64,000 bases of DNA from Spodoptera frugiperda (lineage: Eukaryota; Arthropoda; Insecta; Lepidoptera; Noctuidae): the NCBI RefSeq assembly GCF_023101765.2, contig NC_064239.1:12668315-12732314 (forward strand), written 5' to 3'. The translations under genes were made by a program, and so were the position numbers. Position 1 is the stretch's first letter. Each line of letters begins with the position of its first letter. This document shows positions 13,701 to 25,046 of the stretch, one piece after another. The notes below the pieces were generated by a model. That model was not told the origin of the DNA, searched no databases, and saw nothing but the letters and a program-made list of their open reading frames with translations.

Positions 13701-16700
13701 TAATTCATTTATGCAAAAATAATATTGTGTAATATCAGTTTGTCATAAAAACCAACAAGCGGAGAAAATAAAATAAATTAAGATACACATTTCTTGATAG
13801 CTTGATAGAATAAAACGTAAGCAATAGCTATAGAAACATATCGTAGGCAAAAGTTTAAGTTAAAAATAACCCTCTTAGTAATCCGATGACGCGACGATCA
13901 AAACAGGAAACAGTCACTAGTAATAGCAATTCGAAGATGTTGATACAGGAAATTGTCATATTAACATTTACTTATATCCATAGAATAGAGATGAATATAA
14001 ATACATTAAAATTGAATAAAAATACGGCTTACACGCGATCTCTATTCGGGAAAAGTTCTACTAGTTTTAAGACGTGATGAATAAGAGTCACGGTGTGACT
14101 TGAAACTAGTAGATCATCAAATTTCCCGAATAGTTCACTTGTGTAAACCGTATTTTAAATTATCACCATAGTTATCTATCATAATATCAGCCATAAGACG
14201 TCCACTGCTGAACATAGGCATAGTTATTGCACAAAAACAATTACTTTTATTAAAATTCCAGGTACAAATATGACACAGACAAGACTCTGTCTCAGATCCG
14301 CTTCGTGTCTCCAGAGAATAAGATCCTGGGCGTGATTAACTGGTTCGCAGTGCATCCGACCAGTATGAACAATACTAATAAGCTGATATCTTCTGATAAT
14401 GTGGGGTACGCCTCCGTTTTGATGGAGAAAGCTCTTAATGGGAACACCACATTGCCAGGCAAGGTAAACGTAGTTATATTTTTAGTGAGATATTTAAGCA
14501 TAATCGTTGATCTAAATAAACATCTCGATGGGGTTATTAGAACCATATGTGATCCGATTCATGAAAAATATGATATGGATACGATATAAAGTAGAAACGA
14601 TATCAGATTTAAACACAAGATTTGATGTTCAAAACTTTAGAGAAAAAAAGTCAGAGTCAAATTTTAATTAATCCTTAATTAGGCACTTTTGAAACGTCAA
14701 ATTGAATTGTTAGTCTGTCTGTGAAGCTAGTTGCTTGTTCCTAAGTGTAGCTTCGAATGGATCTTCGGATCTTACAATTCGAACAATAAATCTTACAACT
14801 AGTTAAGTTGTACGATTTAGAATAAGAAATTTTTTTTTAGAATTGGAACTTGAAACGGGATATTTACCATGTTTTTCAATTTTTATGAGTTTCCGATATT
14901 TCGGCACTGTTGCAAGCGCCATGATCACGAATAAACTGATCGGAATGAAACGAATAAACTTTATTTTTGTCCATAAGATTCAAACTTAAGAATTAGCAAA
15001 ACAGAAATTAAAAATTCTCTTATATCTTGTTCTGATCAGTGAGAACTGAGAAGTATTTCTCTTAGGTATATAAGTAAAAGATGACATAGAAGTTACAGTT
15101 TACCATTACCCACATGTTATCTTCCAGGGTACCATAGTCTGTGCCTTCGCGTCCACGAACCTTGGCGACGTATCTCCCAACACGAAGGGTCCGCACTGTG
15201 AGTTCTCCGGCAAGCCGTGTGACCAGGAGAAGTTGTTGTGCAAGAGGCCCAAGGAGAGGTGCTTCGCGTCAGGCCCGGGACGGGACATGTTTGATAGCAC
15301 CAGGATCATTGCTACTAAGCTGTTCCATACTGCTATGGTGAGTTGATACGTGTGATGTGAAATAGATATTGGATAGTTGTATTCCCTAATGGGGTGAATA
15401 AAGAAGGGTTGAAAATGCGATTGATAATGGATAGTTGTAATGGGGTGAATAAAGAAGTAGGGGTTGAAAATGAGTTTCGTTTTTGTAATCATATTGTTGT
15501 TTCTGTTGAAGTATGGGATAAAACCATAACATAACACGTAAATTTTAGTGTCCATTTAATCTTCACAATACTCACCAGCCTATATTCTTTGCTCACGTGA
15601 CTAAACTACTATTGGCGCAGATGATTTTTTTTTAAACTTGGGTAATTTGGGCATGCTTAAGTAGGAACTAGAGTAGGAACAAAACGTCGGGATTTATTTC
15701 ACACACCTTTCAATCATAATCCAAATAACGAATTATCAATTCCAGAGTGTTCTAAACGAGCCGGGCGAAGACATCACAGGTCCTCTAGCCATCAAACACC
15801 AGTACGTTAAGATGCCAGAACAAGCTGTCGCTCCATATGATCCAGTCACCGAGACCTTTAATACGGTGGGTAGTTTTACATTTAGAGCTTAAGCGTGAAC
15901 CATATCAAGCACAAGAAGAGACTATAAAGATTTTGTGAGGGTCGTTATTGTGGTTTCTATAACTTTTTTAACTATATGTTCCCAATAGGCTAGTTTGCTA
16001 TTAGTCAAATTCAATACGTTTTTCAAAACGTCTAAAACGTTACTTTCTATGAATTTTGTGTGAAATATAGCGTTATGATCATCAGATTTTTACGTCAGAT
16101 AGCAGATTTATTTCTAGATTTGTTAGAAAAATGTCGATAAATAAATAGATCATCAAATCTATGAATGGAAAGTGTGTTTATTTCTTAATATTTTATTGTA
16201 CCGAAAAGTCCAAATAATTAATTTATTTTTGACTGAGGAAACAACCCAAATTCTTACTTTTGCTTTGATCAGATCAGAGATTGAATTAATTATAAACCAT
16301 ATTTTAAGTTCGATAAGATTCTTCTTCTATAACACATATTAATTTTCTACCATGCTCCATTTACAAGCCATTTTATAAGTCCCAAATACTACACAACTTT
16401 TCAGAGCACCACTGTCTACGGCTGCCTGCCCGCCATGGGCTACAGCTTCGCGGCAGGTACCACGGACGGGCCCGGCGCCTTCGACTTCAAGCAGGGCACC
16501 ACCACCTCCAACCCGCTGTGGAACGCCGTCAGGGACTTCATCGCTGAACCTACCAAGGAAGACATTAAGTGCCAGGCGCCTAAACCGATCTTGTTGGCCA
16601 CTGGACGGGTAAGATATTGTCAGATAAATGTACTTTGTAGAAGTTTGGTTGTGAAGAATTGGAAGGTTTTGATGTAAAACTTGAGAAATTATACGTTTTT

Positions 16701-19700
16701 AAACTGATATGGTCGCTAACACTAACATTAGATTTTTTTTTAACCTTTTACGTTGTCCGCAGCTCCGGTAACATTACAACTTAAGACGGGATATTTGCCA
16801 TGTTTATCTATGTATATGGCAGTACGTTCACCCCCTATTACAAGGGACTTTAACACAAATAGTGAAAAGTGGGTGTACATTGTTTAGTGGCATTACATAC
16901 CGTAATGTACACCTCTGCCTACCCCTTCAGGGATAAAAAGGCGAAAACTTAGATTGAGGATGTCAAAAAGTTATGAGTGCAGTGTGGCTTTCACAATATC
17001 TGCATTTATTCGAATAGATCATCAGTCACAACAAATATGAATTCGTTAAAAAACCTCAAAATCCATCCATATCAAATCCTTATTTTTCTTTCCAGGCCAA
17101 ATTCCCCTACGAATGGCAGCCAAAGATAGTGTCCTGTTCCGTGGCGAGGATCGGCGGGCTCTTACTGGCCGCAGTACCAGGAGAGTTCACCACCATGTCG
17201 GGCCGGAGACTCCGGAACGTCATCGCCAAGACTGCGCCTGAAGCCAGGAAGGTCGTCATCGCTGGGCTCTCCAATATTTACTCTGATTATATTGCTACGC
17301 CTGAGGAGTATCAGGTAGGTGGTTTGGAAGTTGGTCAGATTGATTATAATAATTACCTATGTTCATGAAAGCTTGTTTCAATTGACAATCTTTTGGGTTC
17401 CTTTCCACCAGAGATGTGCTACGCTACGTTGATGTATGTTGCTATTGATGGCTTCCCTAATATCGATACATCGCATACTCGAACTGGGCATTTCACAGCT
17501 TAGCTATTACATCTTCGTAGCATAGCTACACATAGCAAATCTCCGTTGGAAAAGCCCAGATAGATTTTGGTGTGAAAATTTTAAACTGGGGTACATTTAA
17601 TCAGGTCTAGTTCAACCTACTAAGAAATAAGTCAGCTGAATTTTTTTTCTTAGATTTATTTATCTGATCGAAATAACATTAGATTTTTGTTAATTTTAGG
17701 CGCAGAGATACGAAGCAGCGTCTACAATCTTCGGGCCACACACATTGGACATATATTTGAACAAATACGTTGAGCTTACTGAAGCATTGATTTCAGTAAG
17801 TTATTTCACAACTTTTTGTGATAGTAAAAATTTATTGGCATGTAATATAAAGATATTTTTTGGCAAAATGATGATGACTTTTCGCCACACACATATCACA
17901 TCCACAGCCTATATATGTGACCACTGCTGAGCAAAGGCCTTTTCACATGATTTCAGAGTAAATCCATCCCACAAGGTCCTGAGCCCCCGGATCTAAGCAG
18001 TCAGCTGATTTCCCTGGTACCGCCTGTACTATGGGACTCTGCACCGTGGGGTCACGAGTTCGGTGACTGCTTGAAGCAGCCCTTCAAACAGTACAGCTAT
18101 GGAGATGTCGTTATGGCACAATTTGTAAGTGTATAAATATTTTATTCATCAATTCATTTTTATTTTCAGCCGAAAGACCCTCCCTGCTAAACAAGACTTC
18201 CACCGCGAATCACAACTTGCTAATTGCATTTGTTTTTTTATACTTAATAGGCTCATTACATTTAATGGCTCTGAAGATGTCATCAATTAATGTTTCAGCC
18301 TAATTATTTTAGCATGAAAAGGTATGATTTATAAATTATTTTAGCTGTTATTTGATAAGGCTTTGTGCCCAGTTAACAGCAGTAGGATCTTACTTTATAA
18401 TTTGTTCAGGTTTAAATATATTTCAATAATTATGTCTTTTTATGGGACAAGCCCGCCACAACCTTCCACATGCGACTTCGAGCCAGGATCTACAGTAGAT
18501 ACAACCATGAAAACACTGGGCTTTTTTCGGATTTTCGAAAATTTCTCGGTAGTAGCACGGAGTCTGGAATTGTGTCCAGGATATGGCAATAGGCTCACCC
18601 CCTATTTGGGACTTATAACACAAATGGTGAAAAGTGGGTGTACATTGTATAGCGGCATTACGTGCCGTAATGTGCACCTCTGCCTACCTCTTCGGGGGTA
18701 CTTAAAGGCGTGACTATATGTATGTAGGTATGTATGTACTGATGTCCGGCGCGTCCTAGGGATATGAATAACTGTCCTTGGAATAGTTACGTCTGTATAA
18801 CTAAAAAGTGCCTTCATGTATGTCCGTGTGTAGGTATCGGGCCACCCCCGCAACAGTATCCGCCACGGGCGCTGGTACGCCACCGTGGAGAGGCTCGAGT
18901 CGGAGGAGGACGATGCCTGGACCACTGTCTTCACTGACGCGGACTGGGAAACTAAGTGAGTATAACGTTTAAATAAATAAAAGTTACTATAGTAACTTAA
19001 GATAATATGTCGACGGCTAATTGATCTAAGATATTTTTTTGCGTAATTGATTTGTATTCATCATTTAATGGAGCATAATTTGGTGATTCCGAATATGTGT
19101 ATAAATTAATATCGCAATAAAATGTTGCTTTGATCAAATTAGCCTTTCAACCATCGATGTGTTAATGTGTATGGATTAGTGGTCGTCTCTGTGGTATCTG
19201 AGATCGAGCTCTCGGATAAGATTCTCGAGTCTTAGCGTTAAACACAAAATTTTTGCTTTAAGTAGTAACCCAACTAGCACTTAAGAGTTAAAATAAGCTA
19301 TATAGAACCTGTATAGAGACTATAGCCGAAGTTAATAGTGTTAATGCAGTCCTGTAGTAGTGAGTAACAGCATTCTCTAACACACTTGTAACCTCAAAAG
19401 AGGCCCACGATTTTACAGGCAAGAGTAATATAAAGTGTATAGAATGGTGTTATACTAGCAGCAGTGTGCCTGCAATTAAGAGTCGAATATAGTCAATAAC
19501 ATACATAAGAGTGTTATTATGGTTATTTAAAACAGTTAGTTGACACCTTGGGTTATAAAAAGGATTTATAATGCTTTCAGATAAAGCTGTCACTGCTTTA
19601 TTGATACTTTGTTAACTCCAGTGTATAGTTTTTAGTGTCAACACAAAGAAGAACGTTAAATTTTAATAGGTTAAATACTTATCCACGTAAAGTTTAGATA

Positions 19701-21819
19701 TCGAAATATTATGGTGTCCATTTTATTAAGTATACCTAAATATAAATTTTATTTAAAATTACGTCTGCGTCTTTTGTGTATTGTGAATTATTCCTGCCCT
19801 TGTGAATTTACGGTAAGTGTATACCATATTTCTCATCTCATTTTTCACGCGCCTGGGATTTATCAACTATTTTAAAGAAATGTGACAAAGAATAATAAAA
19901 ATTGCTTTAAATTTTTTAACCGAACATGATAAAGTATGTGAGATTCGTAAGTATTGAAATGTATTATGAGAGTATCATTCATTTTACCACCTTTATAATA
20001 TATATTATTTAGTATTTGGATGATAAATTTTGTATATACCTATTTGTTTGTAATGTTATGTTTACAAAAAAAATGGCGAGCCCGCTTTAATGTTAAAATA
20101 CTCTATTAACTCATTTATAGCACTCGTTGCGACACAATATCTGTAGTCAAGAATATTGTGCAGGCTTTGGTAGATACACCAGTGTAACAATACTCTTAGT
20201 CAATGAGATTTATTAGAATTAAGACATTATTAGTAGCTATAACGTACAAACCACATTAGGGTTCTTTGACAAATTATTGAAAACCATTTAAATATAGAAT
20301 TAATAAGCAGTTTCCAGCTTTACTATGTAGATTGTTATTTATTTAGTAGTTTAATATTTAACTAAGAAATTATGATCGAAAATGCTATGTTGCAAAACAT
20401 TACTAAACAATCACTCCAACCTTTGACAAGGTCAATTACACACTATCAATTTTTTTCTTCTAGTGTCTTCTCTTTTACATCCATTGAAAACAGCTTGAGT
20501 TTGTTTGTTGCTGATGCAATTAAGAATCTATGTATCGTATTACCGATTTACGAGTATTATTATTCATTTGATGAAATTTTTATTTCAGAATGCCATTTAA
20601 AATAATTCAAACGATTGAAGGGAATAAAAAGAAATTATTTACTGTTCCATCGGGATGGGAGATCGATAATATTCTAAGATACCCTAACAAGGCTCCATCG
20701 AAGTACATTAAAGATGAAAATTCAAAACCTAACGCCTGAGTGGGAGATTATGAAATGTACAGTAAAACGGATAAATATTTCAAGCTACGAGGCGGGTGAT
20801 AAACAAATTTCTGAAATGATGAAATAGGTACAGCGATACGGATGAAACCGATGATGATAATCGACTACAGCCACGACGTCCACATTTCAGTTTCCTCAAT
20901 ATGTTGCTCAACGGAACCCTGTTGTGTACAGCTCACACTTTCTTGAGCAAACCATGAAAATTATTCATTATATCTTGATTATGTGACAAATCATGTGTAT
21001 TTTTTATGAAATCATCGGTATTTCTACCAACAGAACCCTGTCGAATATAGCTTATAGTGTTCATAACGCGGTAACGCCCTACAACAGTTTTTAATAAAAC
21101 TGGTATGACACCATAACCCTTAAGCAAGGCTAAAAAGAGTTATTAGATACTTTAAATATTTCGTGTTACTACATTCTCCAATCTCTACCATAGAACCAAT
21201 TGCTGCACTTATAGTCGATATAGAACCTATACACGTACAAGACACTTCTTTGTGATAAATAAATAACAATAGAAGTTAATAGGTGTCAGTGAACACCGTT
21301 GTAAAACTTGAAGTGCTACCGACAGAGTAAAGCTTTAATATTTTAAGTATATTAGTTTCCAATACCACTATTCGGAGGTTTAAAGTTGTTCTGCATCGTT
21401 TACTAAAGTTATAGTATCACTGTTGGTGTTTAATTTATTTCTTATCTCTTCTAATAGATTAAAATCTACTACTGAAAGCCTTCTAAGCCTGTAATACCTC
21501 TTGAAGTTACTTAATTACCTGTAACCAACGCTTAAATGTTAGTTGGGAAGGACGTGTCTTGTATAAATATCGTAGGTATAAGTTATATTAGTATAAAGAC
21601 CTGAAATTATTTAATATTTTTGTATTTATTCTAAATTCCAGATACACCTGGATCCGTGACTCCAAAGTAATGGGAACGAGTCGCGCAGAAATCGAATGGG
21701 AGATTCCAGTAGGAACTCCTAAAGGAACCTATAGGATCCATCATTTTGGAAACTACAAATATGTGTTGGGTGGCATCTACCCTTACCATGGATTTACGGA
21801 CAGTTTCGAAGTGTCTTAG
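3991..21819 (+). CDS. CDase: Neutral ceramidase A, secreted form (13 coding exons, 694 aa)
   Basis: Hydrolyses ceramide to sphingosine and fatty acid in the secretory pathway or outside the cell (family knowledge). Exons: 3991-4095, 11977-12132, 12497-12673, 12940-13067, 14262-14463, 15128-15337, 15746-15865, 16405-16608, 17096-17314, 17700-17795, 17957-18124, 18834-18955, 21642-21819. All introns are GT-AG and the total is 2085 nt with stop. Residues 1-16 (MLAVWLVVACATTAHA) look like a signal peptide, followed by the family start RVGVGIADVTGP. The Zn-site motif GTHTHSTPGG has His111/His113. AVHPTSM has His220. GDVSPN has the catalytic Ser272. PGEFTTMSGRR has Glu464, and a YSDYIATPEEYQ tyrosine lies near 496-499. 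The C-terminal immunoglobulin-like domain is complete. The ATG lies 6 bases after a tttcag acceptor, so an untranslated 5' exon is likely upstream but was not located. Intron 1 is 7.9 kb, and intron 4 carries a U1 snRNA gene. It is the tandem partner of the gene at 30574. Confidence 0.93.
4401..4579. mobile_element. Fold-back MITE in ceramidase A intron 1
   Basis: Inverted arms of about 37 bases: left atagtttaagagctagcgaa, aagctacctgtatgtatt; right aatacatacaggtagctttt, cactagctcttaagctat. A second palindrome (gagatgggcagtaac/gttattgcccatctt) lies inside. Confidence 0.75.
4858..4925 (+). mobile_element. CR1/Zenon-like LINE 3' region fragment
   Basis: gtgggagagccatgcttcgg, acgaatgggccggctcgacc and ataccacggcctcac match fragments at 8100-8165, 35040-35085, 38285-38355, 46741-46985 and 58105-58345. 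The class is assigned from memory of lepidopteran repeats. Confidence 0.5.
5662..5713 (-). mobile_element. GC-rich retroposon, short 3' fragment
   Basis: tgagggggaatataatctaa and tgacttcttccgctttgggc match the tail-proximal end of the element at 7688. Confidence 0.45.
6831..6906 (+). mobile_element. RTE-type LINE tail fragment
   Basis: aagctgacccggcgac and ccaaatcggtccagccgttt are tail motifs shared with 1026-1172. Only a decayed remnant remains. Confidence 0.45.
7621..8170 (-). mobile_element. CR1/Zenon-like LINE tail, split by a later retroposon
   Basis: Outer parts 7621-7687 (cgctgccgtccatagacacc ... gaaacaccagaggtgttaca) and 8001-8170 (ttaggaatttaagggttg ... ccattcgtgctggctctcc) form one minus-oriented tail. 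Its 58105-58345 relative carries the same order uninterrupted. The interruption is the 7688-8000 insertion. Confidence 0.65.
7688..8000 (-). mobile_element. Poly(A) retroposon insertion with a 15-base target duplication
   Basis: A T-run at 7686-7711 (the poly(A) tail of a minus-oriented element) is followed by gaaaatcatccaatgactt, ctcgccttgggcgaggcgag, ctaaaaaccaccccgttcct, cgagccggagccccgg and gtggtggtctgatggctctt, then a GC-rich 5' part. The flanks at 7673-7687 and 8001-8015 are identical (agccttttgggggtt). This is the fullest copy in the window and carries no protein. It is either a 5'-truncated LINE or a SINE. Confidence 0.8.
9247..9397. mobile_element. Fold-back MITE in ceramidase A intron 1
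   Basis: Arms tatctgtcacagctttaatg, ggaggtaat and their near-complement ctacctcccattaaagtcgt, ggcagata enclose about 90 bases. No coding capacity. Confidence 0.65.
13354..13517 (+). ncRNA. U1: U1 spliceosomal snRNA gene within intron 4 of ceramidase A
   Basis: RNA part of the U1 snRNP, which base-pairs with 5' splice sites. Read directly: the 5' end ATACTTACCTGGC contains the splice-site recognition sequence. Stem-loop I carries the conserved loop TGATCACGAAGG, closed by ACCG/CGGT where human has ACCA/TGGT, a compensated pair. GGGCGAGG and the U1A-binding loop ATTGCACT follow, then TTGACCCCTGCGATTATCCC and stem III. The Sm site is AATTTTTGG at about 13478. The terminal stem is GAGGGAC/GTCCCTC. 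Length about 164 matches the family. No A-tail follows and no obvious target duplication is seen, which argues against a processed pseudogene. The snRNA promoter element (PSE) should lie near 13293-13313, but I cannot confirm it. A 91-aa reading frame on the opposite strand is a shadow. The exact 3' end is uncertain by a few bases. Confidence 0.93.
14024..14155. mobile_element. Fold-back element in ceramidase A intron 4
   Basis: Left acggcttacacg, tctattcgggaaaagttcta, ctagttttaag pairs with right cttgaaactagtagatc, atttcccgaatag, ttgtgtaaaccgtattt. Related ends (gagaaaagttctactag, aaaccgtgattt) occur at 47670-47735 and 60999-61110. Confidence 0.6.
16808..16950 (+). mobile_element. tRNA-type SINE fragment (family 2)
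   Basis: ttcaccccctattacaaggg, aatagtgaaaagtgggtgta and tacaccgt-like aatgtacacctctgcctacc match the longer copies at 18437 and 29100. Confidence 0.55.
18437..18712 (+). mobile_element. tRNA-type SINE (family 2), near-full copy in ceramidase A intron 11
   Basis: gggacaagcccgccacaacc, cgagccaggatctacagtag, a ggatttt/cgaaaattt stretch, aggctcaccccctatttggg and aatgtgcacctctgcctacc. The same order, reversed, occurs at 29100-29370. Short frames on both strands here are products of the repeat, not genes. Confidence 0.6.
20590..20930 (+). pseudogene. Decayed reading frame, probably transposon-derived, in ceramidase A intron 12
   Basis: An ATG at 20590 opens a frame beginning MPFKIIQTIEG, with VPSGWEIDNILRYPNK further on, that stops near 20738. 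One base shift there continues as WEIMKCTVKRINISSYEAGD. A further acidic segment (SDTDETDDDN, then RLQPRRPHF) follows near 20830-20890. The three segments together read like one protein broken by a frameshift and stops. The W..M.C..KR..I.SYE pattern reminds me of N-terminal regions of insect transposon-linked proteins, including some with DUF4806, but I cannot confirm a family. Confidence 0.4.
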
Positions 21820-22647
21820 GCCTTTGATTGACTATCTTTGCTATTTCCCTCTGCAGTTTTCTGTAAAAAATAATATAATTGACAATATCCATTATTTCTG
21901 TCCATTATAGTGACAGGCTTAAGTTAGGCGTTTGATAATTTGAACATCAGACGTCTGTAAACTAAATGTGATTGGGGAATTCCCAGGGACTTTACTTGGG
22001 ACCAATTTTAATCCTTTTGAGTAAATGCTTTCGAGGTGAATTCTGAAGATTGGATTGTAAATAATGTCAAGTTATCAAGTGATTTTTGGGACCAATCTGT
22101 TTTAAAGAAATAGTTAATGATTAACATGACAGTGTTCATCACATTTTTAGTTTCATACCTATGTTATAAGTAGGTACTATTTTGTAATAATATGCCAATA
22201 TTCTACGAGTAGGTTCCAATGTATTGGCCACTCGTTAGATCTTTCCATTGAGATATGTAAATTTAATCCTTATTATACTTTGTTTTAAGGTTTATTTATA
22301 AATGTCAATTAGCAGTATGTATTTGCGTGGGTGCATTGCGTTTTTATTAGCTTTAAATTTATAGATTTATAAAGCCAGATTTCACAAAGTAAGTATCAAT
22401 TGACGTTGTATTATATTTACTTACGTTTAATCGGTGATTGCAACTGATTTGTACAGTATCTGTATCACTGCTAATTCGGGCTTTTTCAAGCTCCGATAAG
22501 GTTTTGATAAAAAAAAATACGGATAACACCTTCTTTAGAGGTCGGCATTGGACTCATAGACTACACTCATCCTTACCATCAGGTGATCCGGCAGTTCGTT
22601 TGCCTAGGCCACAAAAACGTATTTTTTTAATAACAGCAATCTAGATA

Positions 22648-22784
22648 CTGTAACTGTCAATTTGAACTTCCGAAGTGAGCTCGATTGTATTCTCGCCCGT
22701 CATTGGTCGAGATTATTTTCACAACCAATGACATGGCGGACCGCGATCGAGTTCACTTTGATCTTTCGAATTGATAATTACAGA
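22648..22784. mobile_element. Fold-back MITE downstream of ceramidase A
   Basis: Arms ctgtaactgtcaatttga, cttccgaagtgagctcgatt and gatcgagttcactttgatct, ttcgaattgataattacag. A central tcattggtcgagatt/aaccaatgac pair lies between. A related piece lies at 39115-39200. Confidence 0.6.
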
Positions 22785-24167
22785 ATAGTACTATCGAGTA
22801 CTTTATCTCAGATAAATTAATGGCTCGTCTTGGCGGGGACACTCCCGTGCCCCCAGATCTTTAACTTATCGGAGAGTTGTGAAACTGTGCACCTAGCTCT
22901 TAAAATGTATTAAAGCCAATTAACATAACGTACCAAAGTAAAATTCTTAGTTTTAATACCTTCTGTAGATATTGTACTTCTATAGCTTAGAACAAGTTAG
23001 TCTAGTCGCCAATCCTATGTGATTTTATACTTTTTTCATTTATTTACCTAATGTAGCGTAATTAGTGATATGTATGTATTTTCTTTATATATTTATTATC
23101 TATCTAAGAAGTTTGTTTATCTCGTACTAAGCGGACTTACACTAAGATAAAGTAATCAGACTAACAAATATGCAAAGAAGTAAATGTAATTCCACTTGAG
23201 TGAAGAAAAATGTGGACAGCTGTTTGTGTTGAAAATCTACTTTCAAATATATTTTTGGTTATTTTTATCGAGGCTTATTTTAGTTTATTGCAATCATTAA
23301 AATCGGTTCAATTGCATCAGCCCTCCTGGGCCTCATCTGTGGTGGTCTGATAGATCCCTGAGGCGTCATACATTTGGGATCAATTCAGCAGGCTGTAAGT
23401 TTTAAAGTCCCTGTTGATCCAGCCACCCTTTTATTTAAATTTTCAGTGAAATAATATTTTTTACAGATTTTTTTACACCATTGTTTTACGCCGAGTTATA
23501 AAAGTCACGTCTTCTTAGTATTTTTTTTTATTTGTAAAGTACGGTACTGGTATTTTTGCTCGCCACTGTATTTTTTAATACCCATTTGTTTATTTATCTG
23601 TACTAAGTACTTAGTATGTCACATTATTTTCTTTATAGATAAAGGTGTTTAGGGCAACAGATATACATATGTAAATACCTATAATTAAAACACAATTTTT
23701 ATATAATAAGTATTTTCTATAATTTTGCCTGTATTTATTTGTACCTAGAACTGATTAAGACAGTGTACGTAGACTTATAAAAGTGCCAATTTATAGGAAA
23801 TAAAATATTTATAAATGTAAGAAGTTTTAATGATGTCTCTTGATTATTCTCCTGGTACAATTTCCTTCCTAAACTTTCCCTTTTGTGTCATCCTGTTTCC
23901 TATTTATTTCTTTCAGGGTTTGGTATGTGAATTAGATCCAGGGGCATAATATAGACGTTTTAAAATTCACATCATTGAGACTCATTTGGTTCCGATAATC
24001 TACAAAAAATTTAATAGCTGCTACGGTATACTCTGGAGGTCTCAAATATACTGCTCATGCTTCGTGATAAATCACTGTTGGGAATATCCTCAGAAATAAT
24101 AACATTTTGTTTGTTATTTTGCCGTATTAAAGTCAAGAGACATATAAAAAGCACGACTCCGACTCGG

Positions 24168-24302
24168 CTCCGGCACGGCGTGGTTCCGAATAGTGGCTAC
24201 CGCTAGCTGCCAGCGTGCTTACAGCGCGCTGACTGCGAGCTGCAAGCGTGCGATGTGACGATGTGTCACTTGCGCCTGACGCGTTAGCTACGACTCAAGA
24301 GG
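24168..24302 (+). repeat. GC-rich interspersed repeat, copy 2
   Basis: Counterpart of 72-154 in the opposite orientation and longer at its right side. It is GC-rich against an AT-rich background. No reading frame was recognised. Confidence 0.5.
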
Positions 24303-24683
24303 ACCGCGCGCTGGCCACCCACAGCCTGTTTTTTTAGATTGACGTTATGAAATATATCATACGACATACAATCTTAAGTTCAAATTGAAATGACAAATTA
24401 ATTGCTGGGTTGGAGCAGTGCTTGTTAAGTGTGTTATATCCCATAAGAGACAATAAAAACCATAAAAAAAGAAAGACTCTTATACTAACTTTTGTTCACT
24501 TTGATCGAACCAATGTGAAGGATTAATTTAATTTATAATTACACCACCAACATCAAGGTTATCAACAAGATACACTATCAAGGATTTCCATAATTAATTA
24601 GAATAATTACGTACGTAAACACTTTCATTTTCCAATTTAATCAATTAATTTATCAATAAATAATTCATTCGTGGACGTATACC

Positions 24684-25046
24684 TAAAGCGCAATACACAC
24701 TGAGCCCGCCGGGCCGCCGACTAAGCCCGGCGACACGTGCCGGCGGCCTGTATGAAAAGAATCAAGTCGGCAACATGCGTCTGCGCGTGTTACCCGCCGA
24801 CATGTTGGCGGCTTGGGTTTGTACTTGAGTGGCTTGTTGGGTAATTTAAAATTATTTCAATTTACTGAATTATCAAAGATACACCATCAAAATTATATGA
24901 CACAACCACTCAACCTTTATCGACACGGGGCAATCACTGACTGCCATAAAAATAAAGTTCTCATCTCAAGCCGCCGACATGCCGCCGACAAAAAGTTGCC
25001 GGCATAATGTTGGCGGTCCAGCGAGCTCAATGTGTATTACGCTTTA
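24684..25046. mobile_element. 363-base non-autonomous DNA element with 22-base terminal inverted repeats
   Basis: Left end taaagcgcaatacacactga, gc; right end gctcaatgtgtattacgctt, ta; 20 of 22 bases pair. Both subterminal regions are GC-rich with recurring gccgccgacatg/catgttggcgg motifs, and the centre is AT-rich. The 64-aa frame inside is not a recognisable protein. Confidence 0.75.

Noticed and set aside
15106..15555. 149-aa minus-strand reading frame
   Set aside because: It lies opposite ceramidase A exon 6 and runs into intron. It has no splice or domain support.
18363..18934. Overlapping frames of 84-116 aa on both strands
   Set aside because: They coincide with a SINE copy in intron 11 and the genuine exon 12 at 18834-18955.
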